From NCBI GenBank assembly GCA_947000775.1, contig CAMQGK010000144.1:9547501-9611500 (forward strand): a DNA stretch of 64,000 bases. The letters run 5' to 3'. The translations under genes and the position numbers were made by a program. Shown one piece after another: positions 1 to 12,900 of this stretch (its first letter is position 1; every line of letters begins with the position of its first letter). The DNA is from Pterois miles (lineage: Eukaryota > Chordata > Actinopteri > Perciformes > Scorpaenidae). Under the pieces are notes generated by a model. That model did not search any database, was not told where the DNA came from, and worked only from the letters and a program-made list of their open reading frames with translations.

Positions 1-830
1 TTAACATCATAGCTGGCCTCAGGGTCCTAAGACAGATGGCAAAACAGTTAGGACACCAATCATGTTAATCATTTTATTTTAAGTTCTCATTTAAAAGGTA
101 TATGTAACCATTTTCCACAAAAATTAATGTATAGCCTGAAAAAATAATCTCTCTCAATCATCACTTATGCTCCACTAGAAGTGTGTGGTGGTGTCAGTTT
201 CTGCAGAGACCCTGCAGCCCTCTGCCTGGATTTTCTTTTTTTCTTATTAGTTTGATTTACTCGGGACGCTGCTGGGCTTCAGCCAACAGCCTCCGGGATG
301 TGACCCCCGGCCAATAACAGTGCGCAGGGTGTGCAGCCCATTCAGGTGGTCAAATACTCTCGATTTGTCACGCCCCTCGGCTTCTGATACCAAGGCACAA
401 GCATTATCGATGTATCGATGGGCACAAGTCCCCCTTTAGATGCTCTGCGGCTGTATTTGACACTGCTGTGAGTTCCCCTGTTCCTCTGTCTCTCCTCTGC
501 GGCCTCTGTGTGCTACTATCAGTGTGTCAGTTTGACCGAGGCACGTTCACCAGGCATCGTTCAAAATCTGGCAGAATGTAACTGCCATAAAACAATCATA
601 AAATAACATATTACTTCTGTAATTGGTAGCTGACGGCAGTCTCTCTCCGTTGACTCTATGGTGATGCCCTTTCTCTCGTGGCTAACTTTGAATACAGTGT
701 GCTGACAAACACCAACCGACAACTGCTGCATATTATACCTTTAACGGTTTCATTTCTCTCAGTAAACTATCTGCAAATGCTGTTTACAAACGCTGAGGCT
801 ACATCATGCTTCTTTGTGTTTCGGACTTAC
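1..830. other. furin intron 4 (partial)
   Basis: This stretch lies downstream of furin exon 4 on its strand. I see no further exon or clear repeat here. It has ordinary composition. Confidence 0.5.
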
Positions 831-959
831 ATAATTGTTGATGAGGTCAGGGTGATCTTTCTCAATGCCGTCATCCAGGATAGTGACCACCACACCTCTT
901 CCCGTGTAGCCTTGAGCCCAGGCTACTTTGGTATTCAGGTCTTGGTGTGTCGGTGTGGA
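831..959 (-). CDS. furin: furin exon 4 (catalytic Asp exon)
   Basis: This exon has 43 codons, containing DLNTKVAWAQGYTG then VVVTILDDGIEKDHPDL. The Asp of the DDG motif is the catalytic-triad Asp of subtilases. The acceptor is CTTCTAG (minus strand) and the donor GTAAGT. The following exon (DPxASYDVND-type sequence) is not found in bases 1-830, so it lies off the left edge. Confidence 0.9.
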
Positions 960-3900
960 CTAGAAGAGACACAAGGCTTTTGTTCAGCTGTCAATCTGCT
1001 GTGACCGACACTTCCCAGACAGACCAACAGTCTATACGTGTTAGGTCTGCAGAATGATAAAAACAGAAATGTTCAATATAAGACATAAACACCAAGACAT
1101 AAGGAAGATCGGAGGTGGTTCATGGACACATAAAATCCAATTTTAATGCATCACCCCAACATGTCTGCCTCTGTGGGCTGAGCTGCCCAGTGTGAGCATC
1201 CTACTGTATTTATACTGTCAGAAAAAAAAACAGACAACCTGCTGCAGGTCAGAAATCTCACTGAGAGCCTTTGCCTCTCGCAGAAGAAATGGCAGTCTGA
1301 GAGGAGGGGGAGGGAGGCAAAAAGGGGGATGCGGAGTGGTAAAGTGTGATTTGGATGAATAACAGTGAGGAGTATGAAATGTATGAAGTGCATGAAGTAT
1401 GAAGAAGCAAGTGCTAGAGGTGAAAGAGATGGTTAAAGATAAACATGGGTAGAAATGGAAAAGACATTACAGACAACCTCCTCTGCCCCCTCCTCTGTTT
1501 CCAGCTGATTTTTCTCCATGGGGCTCGACTCCTGCGTGTTTACTTCTGTGAGGATGCCTGGATGGTTCGGTAAGTAGCTTAAATTCCTGGATGGAGGCTT
1601 TGAACTAGCACAGACACCATTCAATACATATTTTAAGTTAATGTTTGCTAGAAAACTGATGTAGCATAATAAACCAATATAAAAGCCCTGTGTTGTACTC
1701 CCAAAATAGAACATCAGCTCGGGTAGCATATGCTTTAAGCTAATTTGTTTGGTTTTCAACTCTGTGTAGAATACTTTGCATTGGAGGAAAAAAGGATGAT
1801 TAGAAGTTTAATTCTGAATGGCAGAGGTGGTTTCACAACTTCTATTCACTGGTGATTTATGTCTGGGATAGTCAATGCTGTCATTAATCCGTTGCAGTGA
1901 CAGAGGTTTTGTGCATGTAAAAAAGGGAAAAGGGAGAGATTAGGGCAAATTGAAGCATCTCCGAAAAAAGCTGTGAATAAAGAAGGAGACACAGAGCCAG
2001 GGCCATTCACTATCAATGTTTCACAGGTGATACAGCTTAGTCGTCGATCTGTCCTGACATTTAATTTCCCATTCAAGCTGGCATCCTGGGAAGGGCTGTA
2101 TTATACCTCTGACTGTGGAAACCTTGTGTTGGTGGTGAGGCTGTTGTAACTAAAAGCCTGCAGGGTTAGCCCCAAAGACAGCAATTCAATTCATGCTTAT
2201 CTGAGTGACCATGAGGGAATTAATAACTTCTGCCACCGTGATAATGAACACATCTTAAATCAGGTGTCGCTTCTGCAGAGATGGAACCACCGAGTGCTGT
2301 TGAGACGGGGCTGAATGAGGAGGCCTTCAAGGCTTAATTAGAAATAATTGCAGAGCCGACACTGAAAAATGTAAAAACACTTTGCTGTGAACAAATCTGA
2401 CTGCAGAGGAGGACCTTCTCCTTGGCTCCTAAATCAAAAAAAAAAAAAAAAAAAAGCCTTCGGAACGGAATACAACAACAACAAAACAGCACCTACTAAT
2501 TTATTTGCAGGTAGTGTTACACAGATGCAGCTTTAAAATGCTACTATGAATTACACAGTGTGGAATTTCTGAGATAATATACATACAGTATACTTCAAGG
2601 GGGAATATCACCAGAGGCCTACAATACAATATTATCACGATACTTAAACCTGCAGTAGGCAAAATGTTTTTGGCATCAATGGGCAAAAATTCCATAATAA
2701 CCTTTCAGTATATTGTAATTCAAGTGTTCTTAGAGATAACTAGATTTTTGCACCCCCTCATGGCCCTGTTTTAAGGCTTTAATAAAAATCTAGCCCTTGA
2801 TGAGAGACCAAGGCCAATCACAGGTCTTTTCAGAGAGAGAAAGCATTCCTATTGGCTGTTCATTCAACAGAGGCAGCTGTCAATCACTCGCAAACTCAGA
2901 TCAAACGGTCAAACTAGGCAGTGCTGATCAAATATAGATCAACATTCTGTTACTGTAATGCCTATTTCTCACCTCAAATGTTTTCAGAAACGTCTTGTAG
3001 TTACTGTTTAGCTGTAAATTGAGAAAGTTTGCTGGTGGGCGGTGCTTGGTATTTCCTCAACTGATCTCAACATGGCTGCTGGGTCACAAACTTTCTCATT
3101 TTACAGCTAAAAAGTACACTACAAGTTGATTCTGAAAATATTTGAGGTGAGAAATAGTCATTACAGAAACAGAACATTAATATTAATGTTTGCGAGTGAG
3201 TGATGTAATTACAACCACCGAAGGACACAGAGGCACACGATTTTTTTTCAGATTACCTGTCTCATGCAGGACTGTCAGGATATAGTGAGTGTTATATAAA
3301 AATAACTTTAAAATCATATTTGCGCCATTTCTACCCACTGCTGCTTTAAATCACAAGATGATCTTATTGTGATTTCAATAAGATGATTTTGTGATATGCA
3401 TAGTATTGTGATCAGCTATATTGTGATTTATTATCTTTTTTCAACTGCAAATTATGCAGGTTGTCAAAAACTGTGTTATGTAATAAGATATGGTTTTCAC
3501 TCTGTTCATCTCAGAGCTTTCATTCACACTTCTTGAGGACAGAGGTCAAAGGACCCCTTTAAAAATACCCATGCCAGTCTTTCCTCACCAAAATTTAGTA
3601 TAACTTTTATTTTTTGTTCTTCCCAACAAGCTAGTATGACTTGTTTGGTACCAGTGGATTCCTTAGTTTTCCAGTTTCAATGATGCCTGTGTCTTCACTC
3701 TAAGACTGAGGCCGCTACAACCTCTGACAGACACACAACAATCACCTGCTAGCCGTACATTATCCTGCTTATTACATGGCTACTCACTTAAAAAAAAATC
3801 AATAATTTGACACAGAAACTGTTCTCCAGAGTCTGAGATCAGACCTGCGCCCATAGCAACGATCTGTTATAAATAGCAAGTCTGCTATAAAGAAATAACC

Positions 3901-6900
3901 GACCGTAGAACGCAGTGATTGACCAATCAGAATCGCGTATTCAACACAGCAGTGTAACAAAATATCACGTTACTATGGCATATCGATTCCCCCCCTACCT
4001 CTGATATACTGAATGGTCACCATTTTCAACCTCTTTTTTGTTATAATGACTACTAAAGTCTAGGCTGTAAGGATAAGAGACGTCACACACCAGGTACCAC
4101 TGCTTGGGGAAATCAGGGTCTGTTGGGTCTTCATAGATATCCCTCTTCTTCCTTTTTTTCACCACCTGCTGCTCCGCCCACAGGACCTGGTATACACACA
4201 CACAGAAAATATTCATTGTTTACAGTTATCTTCACATGCCATTGTGTCATTACTAATGTCCTAATGCTCTAAATTAGCTGTGGAAAAAACACGGCCCCAG
4301 CTGTGTTCCAAAAGCAATAACTAGAAAGAGAGGCAGAGATGTGAAGCAAATCTAATTTGTTTCATTCCTGAGATGCTGAGGGAAAGTGGCTGCTGTACAG
4401 TCAGCATGCCAGAGAAGGGTCCTTTGAAGTCCTGGAGGCTGCTGGGATGTGCACAGGATTGGTACAAGTGGGTGACAGCAAAATGCTAATACCACAAATA
4501 GTAAATGTCATTTCAAAGTTTTGGTTTCTGAAGTTGCAAAAAAAAAAAAAGGAAAAAAAAAAACACACACACACACAATAGCAAATCATTTAATGTCTGT
4601 TCACTTAAAGTTAAAACAACTGGTCCACTCAGCTGTCCTTCTGTCATGCTTGTATTCATATATTTTGACAGGTATTTTGCTCCATCAGCAGTGGTAAGAA
4701 TGTTTAAAGACACCTATAGAATTTGACATTTGTTCAGATTTGTCCAGACTGCCACATACTGTGTATATTTTGCACATTTCACTGTGTGTATTGTTAACAG
4801 AGCATTTCATATCCAGGCTGTGAGACAAAATCATCACACTTCCACGTCTCAGTTTGAACATGGAAGACACAACCAGTGAATGTTCATACATTCTCACAGT
4901 TGGAGCTGTATTCGACTTTATATCATTGAGGCAAGAAGGTAACACGCAAGTTGTGAAACTCTGCCATTGCTGCCATTTTGAAGACAGTTTGGCATTTGGT
5001 TGTTGTCATCTTGGTATTTTGCAACCAGAAGTGATACAAGATGGTGAGGCTAAGTACAACCGAACACTAAATAAGACATTTTCAGGTGACTAAAAAGATT
5101 CTAATTAGCTTTAACTGAAAACACTGTGAAAGGGTTAAAGATGTAAGATGAAAACACAGACAACTCCCAAACCGGGCAATGCCATGGTAGCGACTTGACA
5201 GTCACAAGGTAGTCATGCCCTAAAGCATACCCTGCTTTATGGTTTGTTTTACTCTAAATGGGAGTATTATTTTACTAAATGAACACTGTACTGTATTGAA
5301 GACTTGAAACTAACGATTGAGACCAAAACTCATGTTTACAATGTTTACTGAGGTAATAAATCAAGTGAGATATAGGGTCATTGTCTCACAGACTTCTATA
5401 CAATCAGACTTCTTTTTGCAACCAGAGGAGTCGTCCCCTGATGGCTGTTAGAAAGAATGGGCACTTCTTCATTGGCTTCACTTTTCAGATCCAGGAAGTA
5501 GCCCACTGGCTGCAAGTCTTACAAAAGTTTTTGCCCATTTTTGCAATTTGTAGGTTACCTTCTAGACCTGATCCTTTTGGTCCTTGATGAGCATGTCAAC
5601 AGTACATTCATGTATTGCTATAGTACAATGATTCTTACATGAATAAAGTTGTTACAGACGTGTGTGATCCAAAAAGAAGCATCTAGTATGCAGGACCTGA
5701 TATTGCTTTAATACACATTCCACCTTGCTCTAATTAAATAAAAGGCAGTCAGCTATAAGTTGCAACTTAAGGAGCAATACATTCAAATGATATCTGAAAG
5801 CTAACGTGGACTGCTACTACTGAAGCAGAGGTAATTTGCATAGATGGGTGAAGCTCAGAGACACATCTTCTGAGGCACTTGTGCATTATTATTGTCAGTG
5901 ACGAATGCATCCTTAGCTGAATTTTTGCTGTAGGTAACAAAGCTTAAACTGATTCTACTTTGATGTCAAGAGCACTCAAGCAATGCCTGCCTAAACTAAA
6001 CAATTTCCTGCACAATGCCTGGCAGATTCTGAGAGTCCAAACTGTGACTCAAGGATTTAAATTCTGTACAGACTTCTAGTCTTTTAGCTGTCAAAATTGT
6101 TTCTCAATGTGGGTGCTTGATTTCAAGATCACATGCTACAACAGTACAACGCATGTGGTTCAAATGAGAACGTGTTCGGTGCAGTTACCGAGGGTGGTAT
6201 AGCTCCTAACCTAGTTGAAAAATTTGCCTCAGAGAATGGAGCCATTAACCTTATTCAAGTGACCCTAGACTAATTAACATTTATCTCATTTCATTACATT
6301 TACAACTGCACACGTCTGACCTCGCTGCACCGCTGGCCGCTGCACACCACATTATTATCAGAGCAAAATTACAACCGATAGATGGATCAGATGATGAGCA
6401 GGACACAGTCAGCTACTGTGGGATATATAGTGGTTCATTTATATAGCCTATTATAGTAAATGATTAAACGTTTGCCTCATAGCTCACTTATATACTATCA
6501 CCTTAGGAAAGCTGACATTCAATGTAATGGACATAATGTAATCTTTTAGGTTATGGCAAACCCACTCTTAATGACTGAGAAAAACAAGGTCAATGTGTTC
6601 CTAAAGACCAAGATACTGTACACTACAAAGAGTAGTCAAACACAACCACACAAGAAAGCAATCGTGAGGCAAGAAGGAGGTCTCAACGTGGCCTAGGTCT
6701 GTGTTCCGCTTGAGTAATAAACTATTTGTTCCATCTCTTGCACAGAGTCCTGAGGGCTCTCCTGTCTGACAACTGAGGAGAAGTCATGCTGGTATTGTTT
6801 GTAATGCAGAGAGACTGACTGAGAGACAGGCCCGTGTTTTGATCTATGAAACACAGAGAAAGATGATACGTTAAAGGATAAGTCTGGTCATATTTTTTTG

Positions 6901-9900
6901 TTATCATCAACCAATCCCATGAAAAGATCAAAACCAATGACGAATTAAGCCTACAAACAGTGTATCCAAAGCCTGCTTATCCCTCTGTGCAATATATCGC
7001 CCACTGTTGTCCAAAGACTATTAAAAAGTAAGGCTATCGCACATTTTTATGTGTTCAAAGTGTACTTTAAAGGGAGACTTGTCAAGTATTTATTACTCTT
7101 ATCAACACGGGACAAATGTGCTTGCTTTATGCATATGTGCTGACTGTCTACTCAGACAATACGGCCAGCCTTCACTCCCCACCTGCATCGGTGAGCCTTG
7201 GCTGCCCATGACCCTGTCGCCGGTTCACCGGTTTTCCTTCCCTGGACCACTTTTGGCAGGTCCTGACCACTGCAGACCAGGAACATTCTATCAGAGCTGC
7301 AGTTTTGGAGATGCACTGACTCAGTCGTCTAGCCATCACAATATGGCCCTTGTCAAAGTCACTCACTTTACGCTTGCTCGTTTTTTTCTGCTTCAAACAC
7401 ATCAACTTCAAGGACAAAATGTTCACTTGCTGCCTAATATATTCCACCCACTGCCAGGTGGCATTGTCACTTCACCTGTCAGTGGTCATAATGTTAATGC
7501 TATGGCTGATAGGCGTTTATTACTGGAAATCAATTACCAACACAAAACAATGACATATATATTGTCCAGAAACCCTCACAGGTCCTGCATTTAGCATTCA
7601 ACATATACTCAAATTATAACATGGAAAATTCAAGCCCAACAAGCAACAGTGTGCTGACTTGACAATGACTTGCCCCAAACTGCATGTGATTATCATAAAG
7701 TGGGCATGTCTGTAAAGGGGAGACTCGTGGGTACCCATAGAACCCATTCCTCGCCAAAATTTAGCGTAAGTTTGGGGCGTTATTTAGCCTCCATCTCGAC
7801 AAGCTAGTATGACATGAAAATACAATCTGATAGGGATGAATCACTCTATTAGTCTTCAGTTAAACTGCTCACAACACATAGACATATGCAACCGCTGACG
7901 AAGGCCGTTGGCTTAAACACTCGCTAGTACACTAAATCCTCTGCTGAAAATAGTCCCCAACAAATGCATCATTTCCTCATGTGACTCATGCTGAAATATT
8001 TACGTGTTCAGTAGGAACCAGTGGGCTTAATGCGACAGACAAGCTCAGAGACGAACTAATGCATTGTTGGTTTTGGTCTTTTCTTGGGATTTGTTGACAA
8101 TAACACAAATATAGAACATCACCAGCCTTATCCTTTAAGAATGAGGCCTTAGCACAGCAAAGTACACATATAGTGCACTCTAACAGACAGACAGGGAGAG
8201 ACATGTAGGGTAAGGTCCCTCCAAAACAGTGTGCAGTAAGCCGCCTTATGCTGCGGTTTGTACAAAACCAACAGCAGCCACCCCAAAACAAATCGATTCT
8301 TTCCCTCACGGAGAAGGTGTGGGGCTCGGAGAGGAGATGACTAACAACCCTTGCGAGCATAATGGTAAAAGCTTATGCAGCTGCCAATGTCATCTTGCCA
8401 CTGTGTGATTATTCAAAGGAGACGACGATAAGCGGCATGTTAGCACCGCGGAGCAGAGGGAAAAAGACAATGGAGGTAATGTGAGAGACGGCGGCCGGAT
8501 TACAGAGAGGAAACACGGTAACAAGCTCAAAGCTGAGCAATGACTAATCTAAATCCAGACATTACTGTATGTTTCCAGTGTGTTTTAAAGGTGTTTGAAC
8601 CAGGTGAAGCAGAACCTTTAATTTCCCCTTTTCCATGGATCAGATGGTCACACACACATGCACAAATATATACACAAATGCTCATAAATAAATACATGAA
8701 ACCCACTCACTCACACTGTGGTGTTTTTTGGCAGCGGTCATGCTTTGCCTGAGGTTTGGTCTGTTTTCTAGTTGAGTGGGTGGTGCAGGTAACCTAGGGA
8801 CAAACTGTTGCTCCGTAGCTGGAAACCTGGCGCCCTGAATAGCTGCGGGTTCAAGCATGGTGTTAACTTGAACTACTGACAGAGATGAACCTGCGAGATG
8901 GAATCTCTTCTGTCGAAAATGTCTTTATCTGCCTGGCTCTGGGTTTTAAATTCAAGATGCTTTCTCTCTCGTTTGGTTTTGCCAGATGGGAACGACACCT
9001 CACATTCCATCTTCCAGATTAATTCTGCACCTAGCGAGCCACTTCTTAAAGGCAACATGAACTTTCCATTGACTGTTTTTTATTAGTCCTGCGGTTCATT
9101 CTGCATTTTATCCTCACTATTGCATACAACTCTAAAATCCAGTACATCATTGAATCCTCGAGTCCTCAAAGTGTATGCCTTTGTCACTGCCCATACTAAA
9201 TCTCATTTATTGCTGATTTTGGAGATCTCAAAGCATACCTTAAAACCATTTGTGTGCCACAGGACTCTACCAGCTCCAGGCAGATGCCTCTGAACCCATA
9301 TGCTCTCAGAGCCTTGTTATCGTCCACTTAGCCTGACCCCTGACACCACTGGCCTCGCTGAATGTCACCATATCTCACTAATGATGTCTTGGGGCCTTTG
9401 GCGCTTGTCAGACCACATCAGTCCTCTCCTTAGCCAGCTTGACTTGGGCTCGGGAAAAGCTACAGAACAGTCCTTGGGATCTACTTGGCAGGCCTACTTT
9501 GCTACAGATGGCTCGAGTCTGTTCTTGCTTCGTAACTGCCCCCTTTTTAGCACCAGTCAGGTATCTCTTAGGATGCTTTTAAATAGAGGCAATTTCCACC
9601 ACTGCTTCTTGTGTAAACATGACAGCAGTGTGTTGTCAGGTTAGAGCAGCACTGAAAAAGAGGGTGTGTACCGCACTACTGCACAGACATAGTACATACC
9701 TGTAGTTATTGGCTGCTGATGCTTGAGTTGGGTTGACACTTTTCTTTGACATCAATGGGGACGTTTTTGGGTAATGGAATGATTTTAAATGAGAATGAAC
9801 GCCCTATCAGCATTGATTGATTGGCAGATTTAAAGGGTCAGTTCATCAAAATCATAAAGAAACATATTTTCCCCAGTGTAGTCTTGCATAGCCTGGCCTG

Positions 9901-12900
9901 GCTGACTGTTATCAGGTCTTTAAATGTAAATGCATTATCAGTGGTTATAAGCCTCATAGATGTGGATCAGTAGGGGCCCTGCTACACCCACTAGCAGGTT
10001 TTATCATGGATTCCCATGGGCAATCACCAAAAGAAGATGACGACAGTGACCTCTAGCGACCGTAGTAATTATGACGGGAGCAAAAGTAGAAGTCAGGTGC
10101 TGTAGTATTAAGAGTATGAAACTCCATATGGATTGAGGTGGAGGGCGATGGATGGAATGGGATGGGACAGGACTATCACCCAGGAGGGCAGGTTTTGGAT
10201 CCTGTGTGAAACCAACAATGTGTAGTACAGAAAGTTTCACTTTTCAAACGATATTTTAAGCCAAAACAGGATCTTCTTCCCTAAACTTACAGTCTGCATC
10301 CGGTGAGTCAGGCCACCCCAAGGGGTATGCAAAAAATTCACAAGCAACGGAGGTGAAGAGCGCTTTGTTTATGGCACTCGAAACATAAAAACATTCCACT
10401 AGTAAAACAACATGTCTCTTCCACTGTTCTCATTGTCAACACAACAATTTTACACATTATTTTCTAGGAAACAAATAAAACCCTTGACAGTGAGGTTTGT
10501 GGAGTTATCACTATTTTGGTTACAGGGACCTGTGTGGCATTTTGCCCACTCAGGTCCAAACTGCATTTCCTCCCTCGACAGCTCTGGTGTGAATAAAAGC
10601 AGCAAAGCCCATGAGCACAGCTTGCAAAAGGTTATGTCATTCTTGGACTTAAGAATGTACCCTATTAACCACAGCTACTGCCCCCAACACACAAACTGGA
10701 GAAGTATAAAGTTCATCCGAAAAGTGCACTTTCTGCATTCCCTACAAAATCTCTTTTGTTGATTAGATAACACGACCCAAATAATGTGAGCTTCTGATAG
10801 GGAGTAAAAGAACATATCTCATATAGGCCGGTCATTTGCATATCTCCTGCCACCTTCACAAGACAGCGACACATAAATTTCACATCTAAGTACCATTTCT
10901 ATGTACACGAGAATACTTCGCCTTGTACATAAAAGAAAAATATTGTATCTAGTGTGTCCTCAAGGACTTTTTTTTCCTGTAGTGTAAGGTGGCTCAGGTG
11001 GATGTGCTTCGATCTGACGTCTGCTGGATTGTGTAAGCTTAGCCGTAATAAAGACTATTCTGTGTCTCTGAAATGAACCACCACATTTGTTCCAAGCCAG
11101 TGCATGAACTTCATTATACAGAGAAACCTCAGACAAGGCTCTTGTTATTCACAAAGGCTGATTTACAGCAGTTTTCCCAAATGTGACAAGAGTTGATTTT
11201 TTTTTTTTCACCTACAATAGAATAACAGCAAATACTGTCTACCTATCTCCTTCGTAGGAACCATACAAACTTGGATATAGAGGTCTGGTGACGCCAGACT
11301 GCTTACAGTATCTCTTAATCCTTAGTAAGAAAAAAAAACTTCCTTCCACATTGTTGGCATTTACATGCTGACTCACCTACATCTGGTATGTATATATAGA
11401 AGCTGAGACTTTGCAGAGTTATAGTATGCCGGGTATAAATTGGTGTGCAAATTCGAAGATGACATTCAGGGAACGAAAATGTTATTGTTTTTTTTGGAGG
11501 TTGCTTTACACTGATGCATGCCAATGTTCCTCTCTAGTTAACATTTAGATGCAAATAATGATTTTGCTAAGACTGGAGAAAAAGCAAGGCCAAACACAGT
11601 GACACCCCCAGCTGTTGTGTTGGGTTTATTTTGCATATTCATAGTTATGTGGTACCTCAGATTGGGTCAGGGGGACAGATGGAGGGACCAGCGTGGACTG
11701 AAAAGAATACAGAGTTTGACAAGCTGTCATTGACGCTGGCATCGTTTTCTCTTGTGATATATTACACACTCTACGTGTAATCCAATCTGTCTTTTGGCCT
11801 TTTGTTGCCAACAATGAGCAGTGTGAGAACTGACAAAAGTCTTACCTGAGGTTCTTTTTGCAGTTTGATGTGCATCCCCCCGTGGCCAGACAAAGCCCTC
11901 TTCTCCACGGCATGATGCCTGAAGTGATAATAATCTCCAAAAACCTGCACAAACAGAAAGGGAAAAAGCAATGAGTTCACCTGCAGCGACTGGATGGCTA
12001 GATAACACGCCGTGCTCACCAAGGCATTCATGGACACACAACCAAATGGGCAGAGTGTTTCGGAAAGAGCTGAAAAGAGACCCATCCGTTTGGAAATTCG
12101 AGTCGGATATTTTCTCTCCATATTTAAAGCTAAAAGAGTATCTATTACTGCACTGGCAGGTTGAGAGCATTATTTTATCAGCACCCACAACATATTGTGT
12201 GAGTCCACAGAAGTGCTGTAAAAGCCATGAGAGTAGTTGAATGCTAACAAAATGGGTCTTACATCGTTTAAATAAGGTGCACAAATTTCACTAGCCAGTA
12301 TGGTGTGAGATATTTGTTGAGTTTAAGGTTTGAACAGAGCATGTTTCAGCTTTGATAAAATGCTAATCTATTCCACACCCATCAACATAACCTAGAAGAA
12401 CAGAACCTAGAAGTGTGGTTACGAGAGGATAGCTCTTTGCAGATTGGAGAAAATGTCAGACATGGACAGACACTGAAGTGCACCAACATAAAGACATCCA
12501 TTACACAACTGCAGATGGACACCACCTATCAAAAATGATTAGACAAATCCATTAGAGATAGTGTCACTTTAGAGGTAGACTGATGCATTCCTTGTGCCGC
12601 TGTCATTGTCCCTTTGCACAGCCTGCTCATAAAAGAGCTTTTAAGGACAAGCGATTGGGTGACAGCTGTCACCAAAACTGGCCTAAAAACCTCAGGGAGT
12701 GCTTTCTTTTTGTTAGCCTTGCTCTTATGTGACACATGAAACAGGCTGCGCCATCAAGGATGGCTGACCTGAGAGCAACACAGAGGCTAAATAATAAGGA
12801 CATCCAGAGACAAGCGCACCATAAAAAGACAAAAAAAACCAAAACAAAAACAAACAATAGGTGGAGGAAGAGGAATATGAGGAGCCAGTCTTTACATGGG

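Larger units (their letters stand above)
960..4090 (-). other. furin intron 3
   Basis: This intron is about 3.1 kb, bounded by GTGTGT (3' of exon 3) and TTCTAG (before exon 4). It holds an A20 run (2,436-2,455), a foldback element (2,644-3,352) and a fragment of the GGGCTGTCAA family (about 3,520-3,745). The rest is unremarkable. No other exon was recognised. Confidence 0.75.
4187..11845 (-). other. furin intron 2
   Basis: This intron is about 7.7 kb. It contains one copy of the TATATAAGAAGTGGA-family repeat (about 4,965-5,515) and a GGGCTGTCAA-family copy interrupted by a Tc1 remnant (about 7,035-7,905). Between about 8,000 and 11,800 I recognise nothing with confidence. Confidence 0.75.

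Noticed and set aside
7049..7594. 181-codon plus-strand open frame as a gene
   Set aside because: It crosses repeat boundaries and is antisense to the Tc1 transposase fragment, which explains its openness.
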